Assembly (NCBI GenBank): GCA_032127265.1
Contig: JAQAZP010000103.1
Span: 1-64,000, forward strand
Direction of reading: 5' to 3'
DNA length: 64,000 nt
DNA from: JAQAZP01 sp032127265
GTDB taxonomy: Bacteria; Acidobacteriota; JAQAZP01
Part shown: positions 51,308 through 59,506 of the stretch, piece after piece
Layout: each line of letters starts with the position of its first letter
Numbering within the stretch: position 1 is the first letter of the stretch
The notes under the pieces: generated by a model
Databases searched by the model: none
What the model saw: the letters and a program-made list of their open reading frames with translations, nothing else
What the model was told of the DNA's origin: nothing
Program-made: the position numbers and the translations under genes

Positions 51308-52797
51308 TTGACGCCGTTAACGTGACAAACAGCCGGCTGATAATCGTCTCCAACCGCCTCCCCGTGGTACTGGCCAAGGGCGAGGATGGATCCTGGCAGG
51401 CCACCGCCGGGTCCGGGGGCCTGGTCACCGCCATGGCCCCGGTACTTCGTGACCGCGGCGGCAGCTGGATCGGCTGGACCGGCACGGCCGAGGAAGAACA
51501 TGCCGACCTGGGAGATCTGCTGGGCCAGGCCACCAGCAAATCGGGGTACACCATGTCGCCGGTGCGCCTGACCCGTAACGAGGTGCGGAATTTCTATCTC
51601 GGATTTTCCAACGAATCGCTCTGGCCTCTGTTCCACGACCTGTTCCAGCTCTGTATCTTCGACTCCGTCTACTGGAAGGCCTATATCGACGTCAACCGCA
51701 AGTTCGCGGAGGTGATTTCCGAAAAGAGCGGCGAGGACGACTTCATCTGGGTCCACGACTACCACCTGATGGACGTGGCGCGGGTTCTGGCGAATTGGAA
51801 AGTCAGGCGCCGCATCGGTTTCTTCCTCCACATCCCCTTCCCGCCGCTGGACGTCTTTCTCAAGCTCCCCTGGCGGTCGGAGATCCTCAGCGCGCTGCTG
51901 GGTTACGACCTGCTGGGGTTCCAGACCATGCGGGACCGGCGGAACTTCCTCCATTGCGTCAAGTCGCTGATCAAGGGGGTGGCGGTGCGCGGCAAGGGCC
52001 ACGTGGTCACGGTGCACACCAAGGACCGCGAGATCCGGGTGGGCACCTTTCCCATCAGCATCGATTTCAACGAATTCGCCCAGCAGGCCGCCTCCGACGA
52101 GGTTGCCAAAGCCGCCTGGTATATCCACGAGAAGCTGCCCGAAATCCAGATCATCCTCGGGGTGGACCGACTGGATTACACCAAGGGTATCCCCCTGCGG
52201 CTGAAAGCCTTCCGCAACGCCCTGCTCCGCTATCCCGAACTGCAGGAAAACGTGGTGCTGGTCCAGGTGACCGTGCCCAGCCGCAGCGAGATCGCCATGT
52301 ACCAGGAACTGAAATCGGAAATCGAACGGCTGGTGGGCGAGATCAACGGAGAGTTCACCCGGTCGGGCTGGGTACCGATCCACTACATCTGCCGCCACCT
52401 CGAGCGGGAGGAACTGCTGGCCTATTACCGTGCGGCCGAAATCGCGCTGGTCACGCCGATGAAGGACGGGATGAACCTGGTGGCCAAGGAATACTGCGCG
52501 TCGAACGTCGATGCCAAGGGTGTGTTGATTCTCAGCGAGTTCGCCGGCGCGGCAGCCCAGTTGCAGAAGGGGTCACTGCTGGTCAACCCCTACGATCTGG
52601 ACAAAGTGGCCGACGCCATCCACCAGGCGTTCCACATGGCAAAGGAGGAGAGGGAGGCCCGGATGCGCCGGATGCGACAGCTGATAAAACGGCAAGACAT
52701 CTTCGCCTGGGTCAACTCGTTTCTCAGCGCCGCCATCGACCGGGACCTCACCTCATATCCCGTACTCGAGGATTACGTGCCGCAGTTCGAGTTGTAA
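51304..52797 (+). CDS. otsA: Trehalose-6-phosphate synthase (GT20)
   Basis: 497 residues. GT20 landmarks are present: SNRLPVVL, GGLVTAMAPVL, WVHDYHLM, GFFLHIPFPP, LGVDRLDYTKGIPLRLKAF and TPMKDGMNLVAKEYCAS. It couples UDP- or ADP-glucose to glucose-6-phosphate. Glucosylglycerol-phosphate synthase is a close relative, and only biochemistry or a close phylogeny would separate them. With the upstream TreT-like gene the cell would have two routes to trehalose in one operon. Confidence 0.9.
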   Translation: MIDAVNVTNSRLIIVSNRLPVVLAKGEDGSWQATAGSGGLVTAMAPVLRDRGGSWIGWTGTAEEEHADLGDLLGQATSKSGYTMSPVRLTRNEVRNFYLGFSNESLWPLFHDLFQLCIFDSVYWKAYIDVNRKFAEVISEKSGEDDFIWVHDYHLMDVARVLANWKVRRRIGFFLHIPFPPLDVFLKLPWRSEILSALLGYDLLGFQTMRDRRNFLHCVKSLIKGVAVRGKGHVVTVHTKDREIRVGTFPISIDFNEFAQQAASDEVAKAAWYIHEKLPEIQIILGVDRLDYTKGIPLRLKAFRNALLRYPELQENVVLVQVTVPSRSEIAMYQELKSEIERLVGEINGEFTRSGWVPIHYICRHLEREELLAYYRAAEIALVTPMKDGMNLVAKEYCASNVDAKGVLILSEFAGAAAQLQKGSLLVNPYDLDKVADAIHQAFHMAKEEREARMRRMRQLIKRQDIFAWVNSFLSAAIDRDLTSYPVLEDYVPQFEL

Positions 52798-52810
52798 ATG
52801 GGAACGATAG

Positions 52811-52836
52811 AAGCGGTTCCATAACCTCAACTGTGG
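52811..52836. repeat. Single arm of the palindromic repeat family
   Basis: AAGCGGTTCCATAACCTCAA followed by CTGTGG matches the arm of repeat A. No core or second arm lies nearby. It contains the stop codon of larB (TGA in AGTTGAGGTTAT on the minus strand). Confidence 0.5.
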
Positions 52837-53600
52837 TGCGAGAGCTTCTTCTCCACCAGGCGGCAGATCTGCGCCGCCATGTATCCCGCGCCGAACCCGT
52901 TGTCGATGTTGACCACGGTGAGCCCGCTGGCACAGGAGTTGAGCATGCCCAGCAGTGCGGCCACGCCGCCGAACGCCGTTCCGTAGCCTATGGAGGTGGG
53001 AACAGCGATCACCGGCACGCTGACCAGGCCGGCGACCACGCTGGGCAGCGCACCTTCCATGCCGGCCACGGCAATGATCACGTCGGCCCGGGCCAGCCGC
53101 CGTTCCTGGCTGAGCAGCCGGTGCAGGCCGGCCACGCCCACATCGTGGGCCCGTTCCACATTCTCCACCATCAGTTCGGCGGTGAGCGCCGCTTCCTCGG
53201 CCACCGGAATGTCCGATGTGCCGGCGGTGAGCACTAAAACGGTGCCCGGTGCGCGGTGGAAGCCGGGTTCCTCGATGATCACCGCCCGGGCCGCCGCACT
53301 GAATCGAGCCTCGGGAAACCGGCCGGCCACCAGGTCGTATTTTTCCCGGCCGACCCGAGTCACCAGCACCGGACAGCCGTTCTCGCGCAGCTTGGTTGCG
53401 ATGGCCAGGATCTGCTCCGGCTCCTTCCCTTCACCGAAGATGACCTCCGGAAACCCCTGCCGCAGGTGGCGATGGTGGTCGAGCTTGGCGAAACCGAGGT
53501 CTTCAAAGGGCAGGTGCCTCAACCGCTCCAGCCCCTCCTCAACACCGAGTTTTCCTTCGCGCACGGCGCCCAGCAGCGCCTCCAGATCCTTCAGGTTCAT
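52827..53600 (-). CDS. larB: LarB, pyridinium-3,5-biscarboxylic acid mononucleotide synthase
   Basis: 257 residues of the NCAIR-mutase-like family: GFPEVIFGEGKEPEQI in the N-terminal domain and a PurE-like C-terminal domain with TAGTSDIPVAEEA, MEGALPSVVAGLV and GYGTAFGG. LarB carboxylates and hydrolyses NaAD in the first step of the nickel-pincer cofactor made by LarB, LarE and LarC for lactate racemase-like enzymes. No larC, larE or larA lies in the window. The ATG at 53600 gives the normal MNLKDLEALL start; the longer open frame is not part of the gene. It is convergent with otsA. Confidence 0.9.
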   Translation of the reverse strand: MNLKDLEALLGAVREGKLGVEEGLERLRHLPFEDLGFAKLDHHRHLRQGFPEVIFGEGKEPEQILAIATKLRENGCPVLVTRVGREKYDLVAGRFPEARFSAAARAVIIEEPGFHRAPGTVLVLTAGTSDIPVAEEAALTAELMVENVERAHDVGVAGLHRLLSQERRLARADVIIAVAGMEGALPSVVAGLVSVPVIAVPTSIGYGTAFGGVAALLGMLNSCASGLTVVNIDNGFGAGYMAAQICRLVEKKLSHHS

Positions 53601-53755
53601 CGACCCTGTCTCCTTCACTCCACCGGGCCAGCCGGCGACATCGCTTAATTGACACATCCCGGTCCCCATAATAACATGACCGCCGTTCCTGTTTCCGGCC
53701 TCCAGCAGCCGAAACTCCGGCAGAGGCCATTCTTCGCTACGACGGGAAGGGCCAC

Positions 53756-54499
53756 ATGGGCAGTAAAAAGGTCCACCAGGGAAATCTCGAAACGGTTTCC
53801 CCGTCAACGCTGATCGCTGACATCTTTCGCGGGCGGTTCACCGGCATTCTGACCCTGGAACAGGGGAAACGGAAAAAGTCGCTCTTCATCAAGGGCGGTT
53901 CGGTGATCTTCGCCGACTCCACCGACATGGAAGACCGGCTGGGACAGGTGCTGGTGCGCGGCAACCGGATCACCGAGGCAAAAATCACCTCGGCCCTGGA
54001 GATCCAGAAAAAAGAGGGGTCGGAGGACAAGCGGCTGCTCGGCGCGATCCTGGTCAAGGAGGGGTTCATCAAGCCGCTGGAGCTGGTTTGGGCGGTAAAG
54101 ACCCAGGTCGAAGGCATCTTCTGCGACTGCTTCCTCTGGAACGAGGGGAGTTTTGCCTTTGCCGAAGAGGATGCCCCCGAATCCTGGCCGGTGATCACCC
54201 TCGACCTGTCGATGCCGGAGCTGCTGCGCATGGCCCTCAACATGGTGGAAGACCCGATCACCATGGCCAATCTGCTGGGCGACTTCAGCCAGTTGATCGA
54301 CGTCTCCGCCAAGTGGCTGGATATGGTGGAACAGTTCAAGCTGAAGCCGCTGGAGTTCGACCTGCTGGGCCGGGCCCAGGCCGGTGCCGACACCCTGGCC
54401 ACTCTGATCCTCGCCTCGCCCTACCCCGCCGCCGAGACCGGCCGCGGCGCCCTGCTGCTGAGTTGTCTGGGTGTGATTACGCTGAGCCCGACTTCCTGA
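53756..54499 (+). CDS. PATAN/DUF4388 domain protein
   Basis: 247 residues. The N-terminal half has the PATAN (DUF4388) pattern: a basic start, DIFRGRFTGILTLEQGKRKK, SLFIKGGSVIFADS and a long helix pair, as seen in PatA-like and gliding/signalling proteins of Deltaproteobacteria. The C-terminal half ends in Ala/Leu-rich helices without receiver or kinase motifs. GGGAAGGG precedes the ATG. Likely a cytosolic adaptor in two-component signalling; the partner is unknown. It stands alone with its own terminator. Confidence 0.7.
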   Translation: MGSKKVHQGNLETVSPSTLIADIFRGRFTGILTLEQGKRKKSLFIKGGSVIFADSTDMEDRLGQVLVRGNRITEAKITSALEIQKKEGSEDKRLLGAILVKEGFIKPLELVWAVKTQVEGIFCDCFLWNEGSFAFAEEDAPESWPVITLDLSMPELLRMALNMVEDPITMANLLGDFSQLIDVSAKWLDMVEQFKLKPLEFDLLGRAQAGADTLATLILASPYPAAETGRGALLLSCLGVITLSPTS

Positions 54500-54505
54500 A
54501 GAGTG

Positions 54506-54533
54506 AAAAAGGTATAATTTCCATACCTTTTTT
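54506..54533 (+). terminator. Rho-independent terminator after the PATAN gene
   Basis: AAAAAGGTAT/ATACCTTTTT arms (54506-54515 and from 54523) with a 7-nt loop and a run of T ending at 54533. The palindrome may also work on the minus strand. Confidence 0.85.
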
Positions 54534-54642
54534 ATACCATTTCCCTGCCTTCTCCCTATCCCTGTATTGAGGCCAGGGGTTTGGCGGGGTTATCCGGGTC
54601 AGGCGGGGCAGGTGTCGCGGGCCGGGGGTAAGCGCCCCGGGT

Positions 54643-56478
54643 TCAGGCGGGGTCGCGGAACCGCTCACGGATCGTCTCGATGATCGAAGTGCTGGCCTTG
54701 CCCTGCACCAGGGGGATCACCACCACCCGGCCGCCGGCCGCTTCCACCTCTTCCCGGCCCACGATCTGCTCGGGCTTCCAGTCACCGCCCTTGACCAGCA
54801 CGTCGGGCTTGACCCGCTTGATCAACTCCAGCGGTGTGTCCTCCTCGAAGGGGACCACCCGGTCCACGCAGTCGAGGGCGGAGAGAATGGCCGCGCGTTC
54901 CTCCTGGGGCAGGATGGGCCGCTTGTCGCCTTTCAGGCGGCGGACCGAGTCGTCGCTGTTCAGTCCCAGCACCAGCAGGTCCCCTTCGGCCCTGGCCCGC
55001 TGGAGGACCCGGATGTGACCGCTGTGCAGCAGGTCGAAGCAGCCGTTGGTGAAGACCACCCTGCGGCCCTCGACCCTCGCCCGTTCCAGAAATCCGGTGA
55101 GGTCGCCCTGCTCCGCATCAGGGGTTTGCCCGGATGCTTCCCCGTCATCGACCACGGAGGTCACCGGGATCCCTTCGGAGAACGACCAGTTGTGGGCCAG
55201 CCGAACGATGCCCACGTCCTTGAGCCGCGAGCGGACACGGAATGAGTGGAGCCCGCGGTGGTAGTCGAAGGCATAACCGTCCTTGCGATGCACGGCGAGG
55301 TCGAGGAAGTAGTTCCCCTCGACCAGGTCGAGGGAGGGGATCTCGAAGGAGAAGGAGTGCGGGCCGGGTTCCACCTCTCCGGACCGCAGCCCCTCGATAT
55401 CGGTATTGGTCCCGTAGCAGCAGGTGCCGCCGGCGTCGAAGATACCCACGCCGAAGACGAGGCCCTTTTCACCGGCCAGATTAACCTCCAGATCAGCCGT
55501 GATGGTCATGGCATCCCCCGGCTGGTAGACATACCGCTCACTGCCCTCACCGCCGAACAGGGTCACCGCCTTGATCTCGATCTCCCTGGTGCCCCAGCGG
55601 CGGCGCTCGGGCTCGGAGGGCTTGGCGGCCTCGCCGTCCCCCTCGGCCGTCTCTTCGCTGCCGGTCACCACCTCTTCGGCCGGCGCATCGGCGTCCACCC
55701 TGCCCCCCCGGCCCACCAGTTCGGCGTCCTCCTTGCCGGCCACGTCGAGCAGGTAGGCGTCGATGACCCGCCGCGGGTCACCGCTGTCGCGCATCTTCCC
55801 GTTATCGATCCAGATCGCCCGGTCGCAGAGCCCCTCCACCATGTCCAGCGAGTGGGTGACCAGCACGATGGTCTTGCCCCGGCGCTGGAAGTTGCGGATC
55901 CGCTCGATGCACTTGTGGGAGAAGGCCTCGTCGCCCACGGCGAGGATCTCGTCGATGAGCAGGATCTCGGGGTCCACGTGCACGGCCACCGAGAACCCGA
56001 GACGCATATACATCCCCGATGAATACGTCTTCACCGGAGCGTCGATGAACTCCTCCAGACCGGCAAAACTGACGATCTCCTCGAAGCGCCGGGTGATCTC
56101 CTGCTTGCTCAGGCCAAGCATGATGCCGTTGATGAAGACATTCTCCCGCCCGCTGATCTCGGGGTGGAAACCGGCGCCCAGTTCGATCAGCGCGGCGATC
56201 CGGCCGCTGGTGGTCACCGTGCCGCTGGTGGGACGGCTGATCCCGGCGATCAGTTTGAGCAGGGTGCTCTTGCCCGATCCGTTCGAACCGATGACACCCA
56301 CCGTGCCGCCGGCGGGGACACTGAAACTGACCCGGTCCAGGGCCTGGATCACCTGGCTGCGCGCAGCGCCGATGGCCCGGTCGCGGCCGAGGAGCATGCT
56401 CTTGAGCGACTGGAAGCGGCGCCGGTAGGCGTAGCGGCGATAGGCCTTGGAGACGTCCTGCAGTATCACCGGGTCCAT
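54643..56478 (-). CDS. Fusion: Wzt-type polysaccharide ABC exporter ATPase + glycan-binding domain + HldE2-type nucleotidyltransferase
   Basis: 611 residues in one uninterrupted frame. Residues 1-245 are a KpsT/Wzt-type ATPase: Walker A GSNGSGKST (about 64-72), signature TYSSGMYMRL (151-160), Walker B EILLIDE (171-177) and H-loop H209. Residues about 295-435 form a Wzt C-terminal beta-sandwich that binds the glycan end. Residues about 460-606 are a complete cytidylyltransferase-fold domain like HldE domain II: FTNGCFDLLHSGHI (H485-x-x-H488), GLNSDDSVRRLKG, DVLVKGGDW and GREEVEAAGG. Alone, that domain adenylylates heptose-1-phosphate. I know of no description of this fusion. A tight 2-base gap to the permease gene supports one exporter. 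Confidence 0.85.
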   Translation of the reverse strand: MDPVILQDVSKAYRRYAYRRRFQSLKSMLLGRDRAIGAARSQVIQALDRVSFSVPAGGTVGVIGSNGSGKSTLLKLIAGISRPTSGTVTTSGRIAALIELGAGFHPEISGRENVFINGIMLGLSKQEITRRFEEIVSFAGLEEFIDAPVKTYSSGMYMRLGFSVAVHVDPEILLIDEILAVGDEAFSHKCIERIRNFQRRGKTIVLVTHSLDMVEGLCDRAIWIDNGKMRDSGDPRRVIDAYLLDVAGKEDAELVGRGGRVDADAPAEEVVTGSEETAEGDGEAAKPSEPERRRWGTREIEIKAVTLFGGEGSERYVYQPGDAMTITADLEVNLAGEKGLVFGVGIFDAGGTCCYGTNTDIEGLRSGEVEPGPHSFSFEIPSLDLVEGNYFLDLAVHRKDGYAFDYHRGLHSFRVRSRLKDVGIVRLAHNWSFSEGIPVTSVVDDGEASGQTPDAEQGDLTGFLERARVEGRRVVFTNGCFDLLHSGHIRVLQRARAEGDLLVLGLNSDDSVRRLKGDKRPILPQEERAAILSALDCVDRVVPFEEDTPLELIKRVKPDVLVKGGDWKPEQIVGREEVEAAGGRVVVIPLVQGKASTSIIETIRERFRDPA

Positions 56479-56480
56479 CT

Positions 56481-57278
56481 CTATACCTCCTCCACCAGCG
56501 TGTCGCGCAGCCGGTCGAATACCCAGTAGCCGAACACGAAGACCAGCAGGGCCAGCAGGGCCATGACCGCCAGCCGCTGGTAGTGGATCTCGCCGGGGAA
56601 GAGGAAGGCCCCCTGGTAACCCATCATCAGGTGGGTCATGGGATTGACCTCCAGCGCCACACGGAGGAACGGCGGCAGATCGGCGACAAAGGAATAGGGG
56701 TAGATCACCGGGGAGGCGAAAAACCAGAGGGTCAGCAGGTTGGCCAGGATGTCCTTCAGGTCGCGGAAGTGGACGCTGAGCGAGGAAATGAGCAGGGCCA
56801 GCCCCATGGTGAAAAAGAACTGGATCAACACCACCGGGAAGAACCAGAGAGTGTGCAGTCCGGGGTAGATGCCGAAGAAGAGCATGCAGGCCAGCAGTAC
56901 CGGCAGGGCGAGGAGGAAGTGGACCAGGTTGGCCAGCACGGTGACCACCGGCAGCACTTCCGCGGGAAAGAGGATCTTCTTCAGCAGGCCGCCGCCGGAG
57001 ATGATCACCGTGGAGGACTCGATCACCGAAGAGCTGAACCAGGTCCAGGGCAGGATGCCGCAGAAGAGGAACAACGGGTAGTTGTCCACCTGGCCGAACT
57101 TGGCCTTGATGATGTAGGTGAAGACCACGGTGTAGACGAGCAGCAGGAGGAGCGGATTGAGCAGAGACCAGAAGTAGCCGAGGAATGACCCGCGGTAGCG
57201 GGCCTTCAGTTCACGGACCACCATGGTCTGGATCAGCGTCCGGTGACGGGTCAGCCGCTTCAGGTTGGCAAACACCAC
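56481..57278 (-). CDS. ABC-2 type polysaccharide exporter permease (Wzm/TagG-like)
   Basis: 265 residues with six predicted membrane helices and the family landmarks RELKARYRGSFLGYFWSLLNP near the N-terminus (cytoplasmic helix) and NPMTHLMMGYQ before the last helices. It pairs with the fused ATPase to export an O-antigen-like or capsule polymer across the inner membrane. It is the first gene of this two-gene unit, and no glycosyltransferase cluster surrounds it. The GT4 genes elsewhere in the window are not linked to it. Confidence 0.9.
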   Translation of the reverse strand: MVFANLKRLTRHRTLIQTMVVRELKARYRGSFLGYFWSLLNPLLLLLVYTVVFTYIIKAKFGQVDNYPLFLFCGILPWTWFSSSVIESSTVIISGGGLLKKILFPAEVLPVVTVLANLVHFLLALPVLLACMLFFGIYPGLHTLWFFPVVLIQFFFTMGLALLISSLSVHFRDLKDILANLLTLWFFASPVIYPYSFVADLPPFLRVALEVNPMTHLMMGYQGAFLFPGEIHYQRLAVMALLALLVFVFGYWVFDRLRDTLVEEV

Positions 57279-57336
57279 GCAACTCCTCCCGCCGGGGATC
57301 CGGCCGAGCCGAGCTCGAATCCGTCATATATGCGAG

Positions 57337-57357
57337 AGGGCCGCCAGAGGCGGCCCT
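57337..57357. terminator. Hairpin between the exporter and livK-like genes
   Basis: AGGGCCGCC-AGA-GGCGGCCCT, a perfect 9-bp stem without a T-run. It lies just downstream of nothing on the plus strand and between two minus-strand units, so it may be a weak terminator for the livK-like gene or an mRNA-end stabiliser upstream of wzm. Confidence 0.4.
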
Positions 57358-57408
57358 TCCCCATTCAGTCGATTTCTGTACTATGCGCCGGCGCGCGGCG
57401 ATTCCAGG

Positions 57409-58566
57409 TTATTCGGCGGCCTCGCCTTCATGCATCGCCGCGAAAGTTTCGTAAGGGATGTCCTGCCCCTGGTAGACCACGAACATCTTGATGAACTTCC
57501 TCACGTCACCCTTCTCGTCAAAGGAGGTCAGGCCGGAGACACCCGGGTAGTCGCGCAGGTTGAGCAGGGTCAGCTGGATCTTCTCCGGGTAGGGCCCTTC
57601 CTTCTCGATGGCGTGAGCCAGGATCTTCAGCGCATCGTACGCGTGAGCGGCATAGATATCGGGCTTTTTACCGTACTTGGCCTGGTAGGCCTGGGAGAAG
57701 GAATGGATCGGTTCCTCTTCCGCGTCGGGGTCGAACTCGAGCTTCGGGAAAATAACACCCTCGGCCGCAGAGCCCGCCTTCTCCATCAGGGCGGCGGAGT
57801 TGAATGCCCCGACGCTGAGTTTGACCACGTCGACATTCTGGCGCTCCAGCTCGAGCAGGATCTCGGCCAGGTCGTTGTAGTAGCCGGCAATGTACACGGC
57901 ATTGGCGTCGGGCTCCGCGAAAGCCTTGATCTCGGCCACCATCTCGCTGAAGTTGGTCTGGTTCTCGGGGTAGACATACATCTTGAGGATCTTGCCGCCC
58001 ATGTCGGTGTAGTTGTCCACAAAGACCTTCTTCAGGCCGCGGCCATAGTCGTTCTGCATGGCCATCACCACCATGTTCCGCTTGATGCCCAGGTTGTCGT
58101 AGGCAAAGGCCGCCATTCTCGCCCCTTCAAGCACGTCGGAGGGGAAGTTGCGGTAGATGTAGTTGCCGAGATCGGAGATCAGCGGGCTGGAGCTGGCCGG
58201 GCTGAGCAGCACCCGCTGGGCTTGCTCGGCTATGGGCGCCATGGCCCGGGTCACCGAACTGGAGACGCCGCCGATCACGGCCAGCACCTTTTCTTCACCA
58301 AGCAGCGAGGTGATCTCGGTCTCACCCACCGATGGCGTGGTCTGGCTGTCACGGACGAGGAGGTGCAGCTGGTTGCCCTTTATCCCGCCGGCGACATTGA
58401 TTTCTTCCAGGGCCAGCTGAAGACCTTCGTTGACGCTCTTCCCGTAGTCGGACGCTTCACCGGTAAGCGGAATGACCGCGCCGATTTTCACTTCTTGTTG
58501 ACAGCCGGTCACGACACAAAGTGTCAGGAGAATGATGATCAGCAAGGCGCCCTGTTTCGTTCGCAT
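57409..58566 (-). CDS. LivK-type amino-acid binding lipoprotein (orphan)
   Basis: 385 residues. The lipobox VVTGC22 follows a hydrophobic leader. The mature protein has the periplasmic type I binding fold of branched-chain amino acid receptors: IGAVIPLTGEASDYG, AGGIKGNQLHLLVRDS, GGVSSSVTRAMAP and PDIYAAHAYDAL. No permease or ATPase genes are near, so it either serves transporters elsewhere or acts as a sensor. GGGGGG precedes the ATG and a strong promoter lies 82-110 bases upstream. Confidence 0.85.
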   Translation of the reverse strand: MRTKQGALLIIILLTLCVVTGCQQEVKIGAVIPLTGEASDYGKSVNEGLQLALEEINVAGGIKGNQLHLLVRDSQTTPSVGETEITSLLGEEKVLAVIGGVSSSVTRAMAPIAEQAQRVLLSPASSSPLISDLGNYIYRNFPSDVLEGARMAAFAYDNLGIKRNMVVMAMQNDYGRGLKKVFVDNYTDMGGKILKMYVYPENQTNFSEMVAEIKAFAEPDANAVYIAGYYNDLAEILLELERQNVDVVKLSVGAFNSAALMEKAGSAAEGVIFPKLEFDPDAEEEPIHSFSQAYQAKYGKKPDIYAAHAYDALKILAHAIEKEGPYPEKIQLTLLNLRDYPGVSGLTSFDEKGDVRKFIKMFVVYQGQDIPYETFAAMHEGEAAE

Positions 58567-58876
58567 GATGCCCCCCAGGTAATGGGATTTTCAAGGATGT
58601 ATCAAGATAACTTGGTTCCATATTTAGTTTCGATTCACGTAGGGTTGAATCTAGCAGAGCGGTTCGTGGATGTCAAGAATCCCGGCAGAGCAGTCTTGAT
58701 CGTATCCTCCTCATTTCAGGCATCTTGCCTCTCAATTCAGGGGGACGGCGTCAGTGGCCGTTATTTTATGCCGGGTTGGGTGTGTCACGGAAGGCGCCGA
58801 GGTGCGGTGAACGGGTTCGGGGCCGCTGGTCGCACGGTGGGCAGGTTCCTGAGCAGGACTTCGAAGAGCGAGGAGG
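58567..58876. other. Intergenic stretch between livK-like and response regulator genes
   Basis: About 310 bases. The part next to the livK-like gene contains its promoter (58648-58676). The rest shows no supported gene; a plus-strand frame beginning near 58725 overlaps the response regulator antisense and has no family resemblance. Confidence 0.4.
58648..58676 (-). promoter_or_regulatory. Sigma-70-type promoter of the livK-like gene
   Basis: TTGACA (complement of 58671-58676), 17-base spacer, TAGATT (complement of 58648-58653). The -35 is a perfect consensus and the spacing optimal. Confidence 0.75.
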
Positions 58877-59242
58877 CTACTGGAGCAGTCCCTTCACCGC
58901 TGCGACCAGTTCAAGCCTGTCGAAAGGTTTGGAGAAGGTGTGGTTGGCGCCAAATTTCCTGGCCAGCTCGAGATACCCGTCAGGCCCCATTCGTCCGCCC
59001 CCGGACATGGCAATGATTTTGACATCCGGATTATTGCGCCGCAGTTCCAGGATGGTTTCGATGCCTTCCTTGCCCGGCATGATGATGTCAGTGATGATCA
59101 GGTCGATCTCGTTTTCGCTGAAAGTCTTCAGACCGCTGTCTCCGTCGCCGGCCTCGAGCACTTCAAAGCCTTCCAGCTCCAGCATCTGTCGGGTCAGTTT
59201 TCTGACCTGAACCTCGTCCTCGATGATCAGGATACGGGGCAT
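58877..59242 (-). CDS. Single-domain response regulator (CheY-like)
   Basis: 121 residues consisting only of a receiver domain: acidic pocket E9/D10 (IIEDE), phosphoacceptor D52 (IITDIIMPG), S80 and K105 (FSKPFD). It has no output domain and must act through protein contacts. No kinase is next to it. GGGAG lies before the ATG. The loop GGGRMGPDGY after S80 is longer than usual, which points to the PleD/Deltaproteobacterial single-domain class rather than chemotaxis CheY. Confidence 0.85.
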   Translation of the reverse strand: MPRILIIEDEVQVRKLTRQMLELEGFEVLEAGDGDSGLKTFSENEIDLIITDIIMPGKEGIETILELRRNNPDVKIIAMSGGGRMGPDGYLELARKFGANHTFSKPFDRLELVAAVKGLLQ

Positions 59243-59506
59243 CTACAGTACTCCCGGTAAAACATTCAAACAGGCATCAACGGCACATGCAGCCCCCTCC
59301 GAGAGAGCCACAACCTTCCTATCGGCAGTTCAGTTGGAAAACCTTCATGGAAATTACCAGCAAATACAATTTATCCGGTGGTCGGGCGTAATTTCCCAAT
59401 ACATCGAATTGCACGAATAGTACAGCAGTTGGACGATCAGACACAAGGCAAATAAAAATTCTCGAAACATCAGTTTTTTCAATGTGTTATTCACAGGGGA
59501 GCCTGG

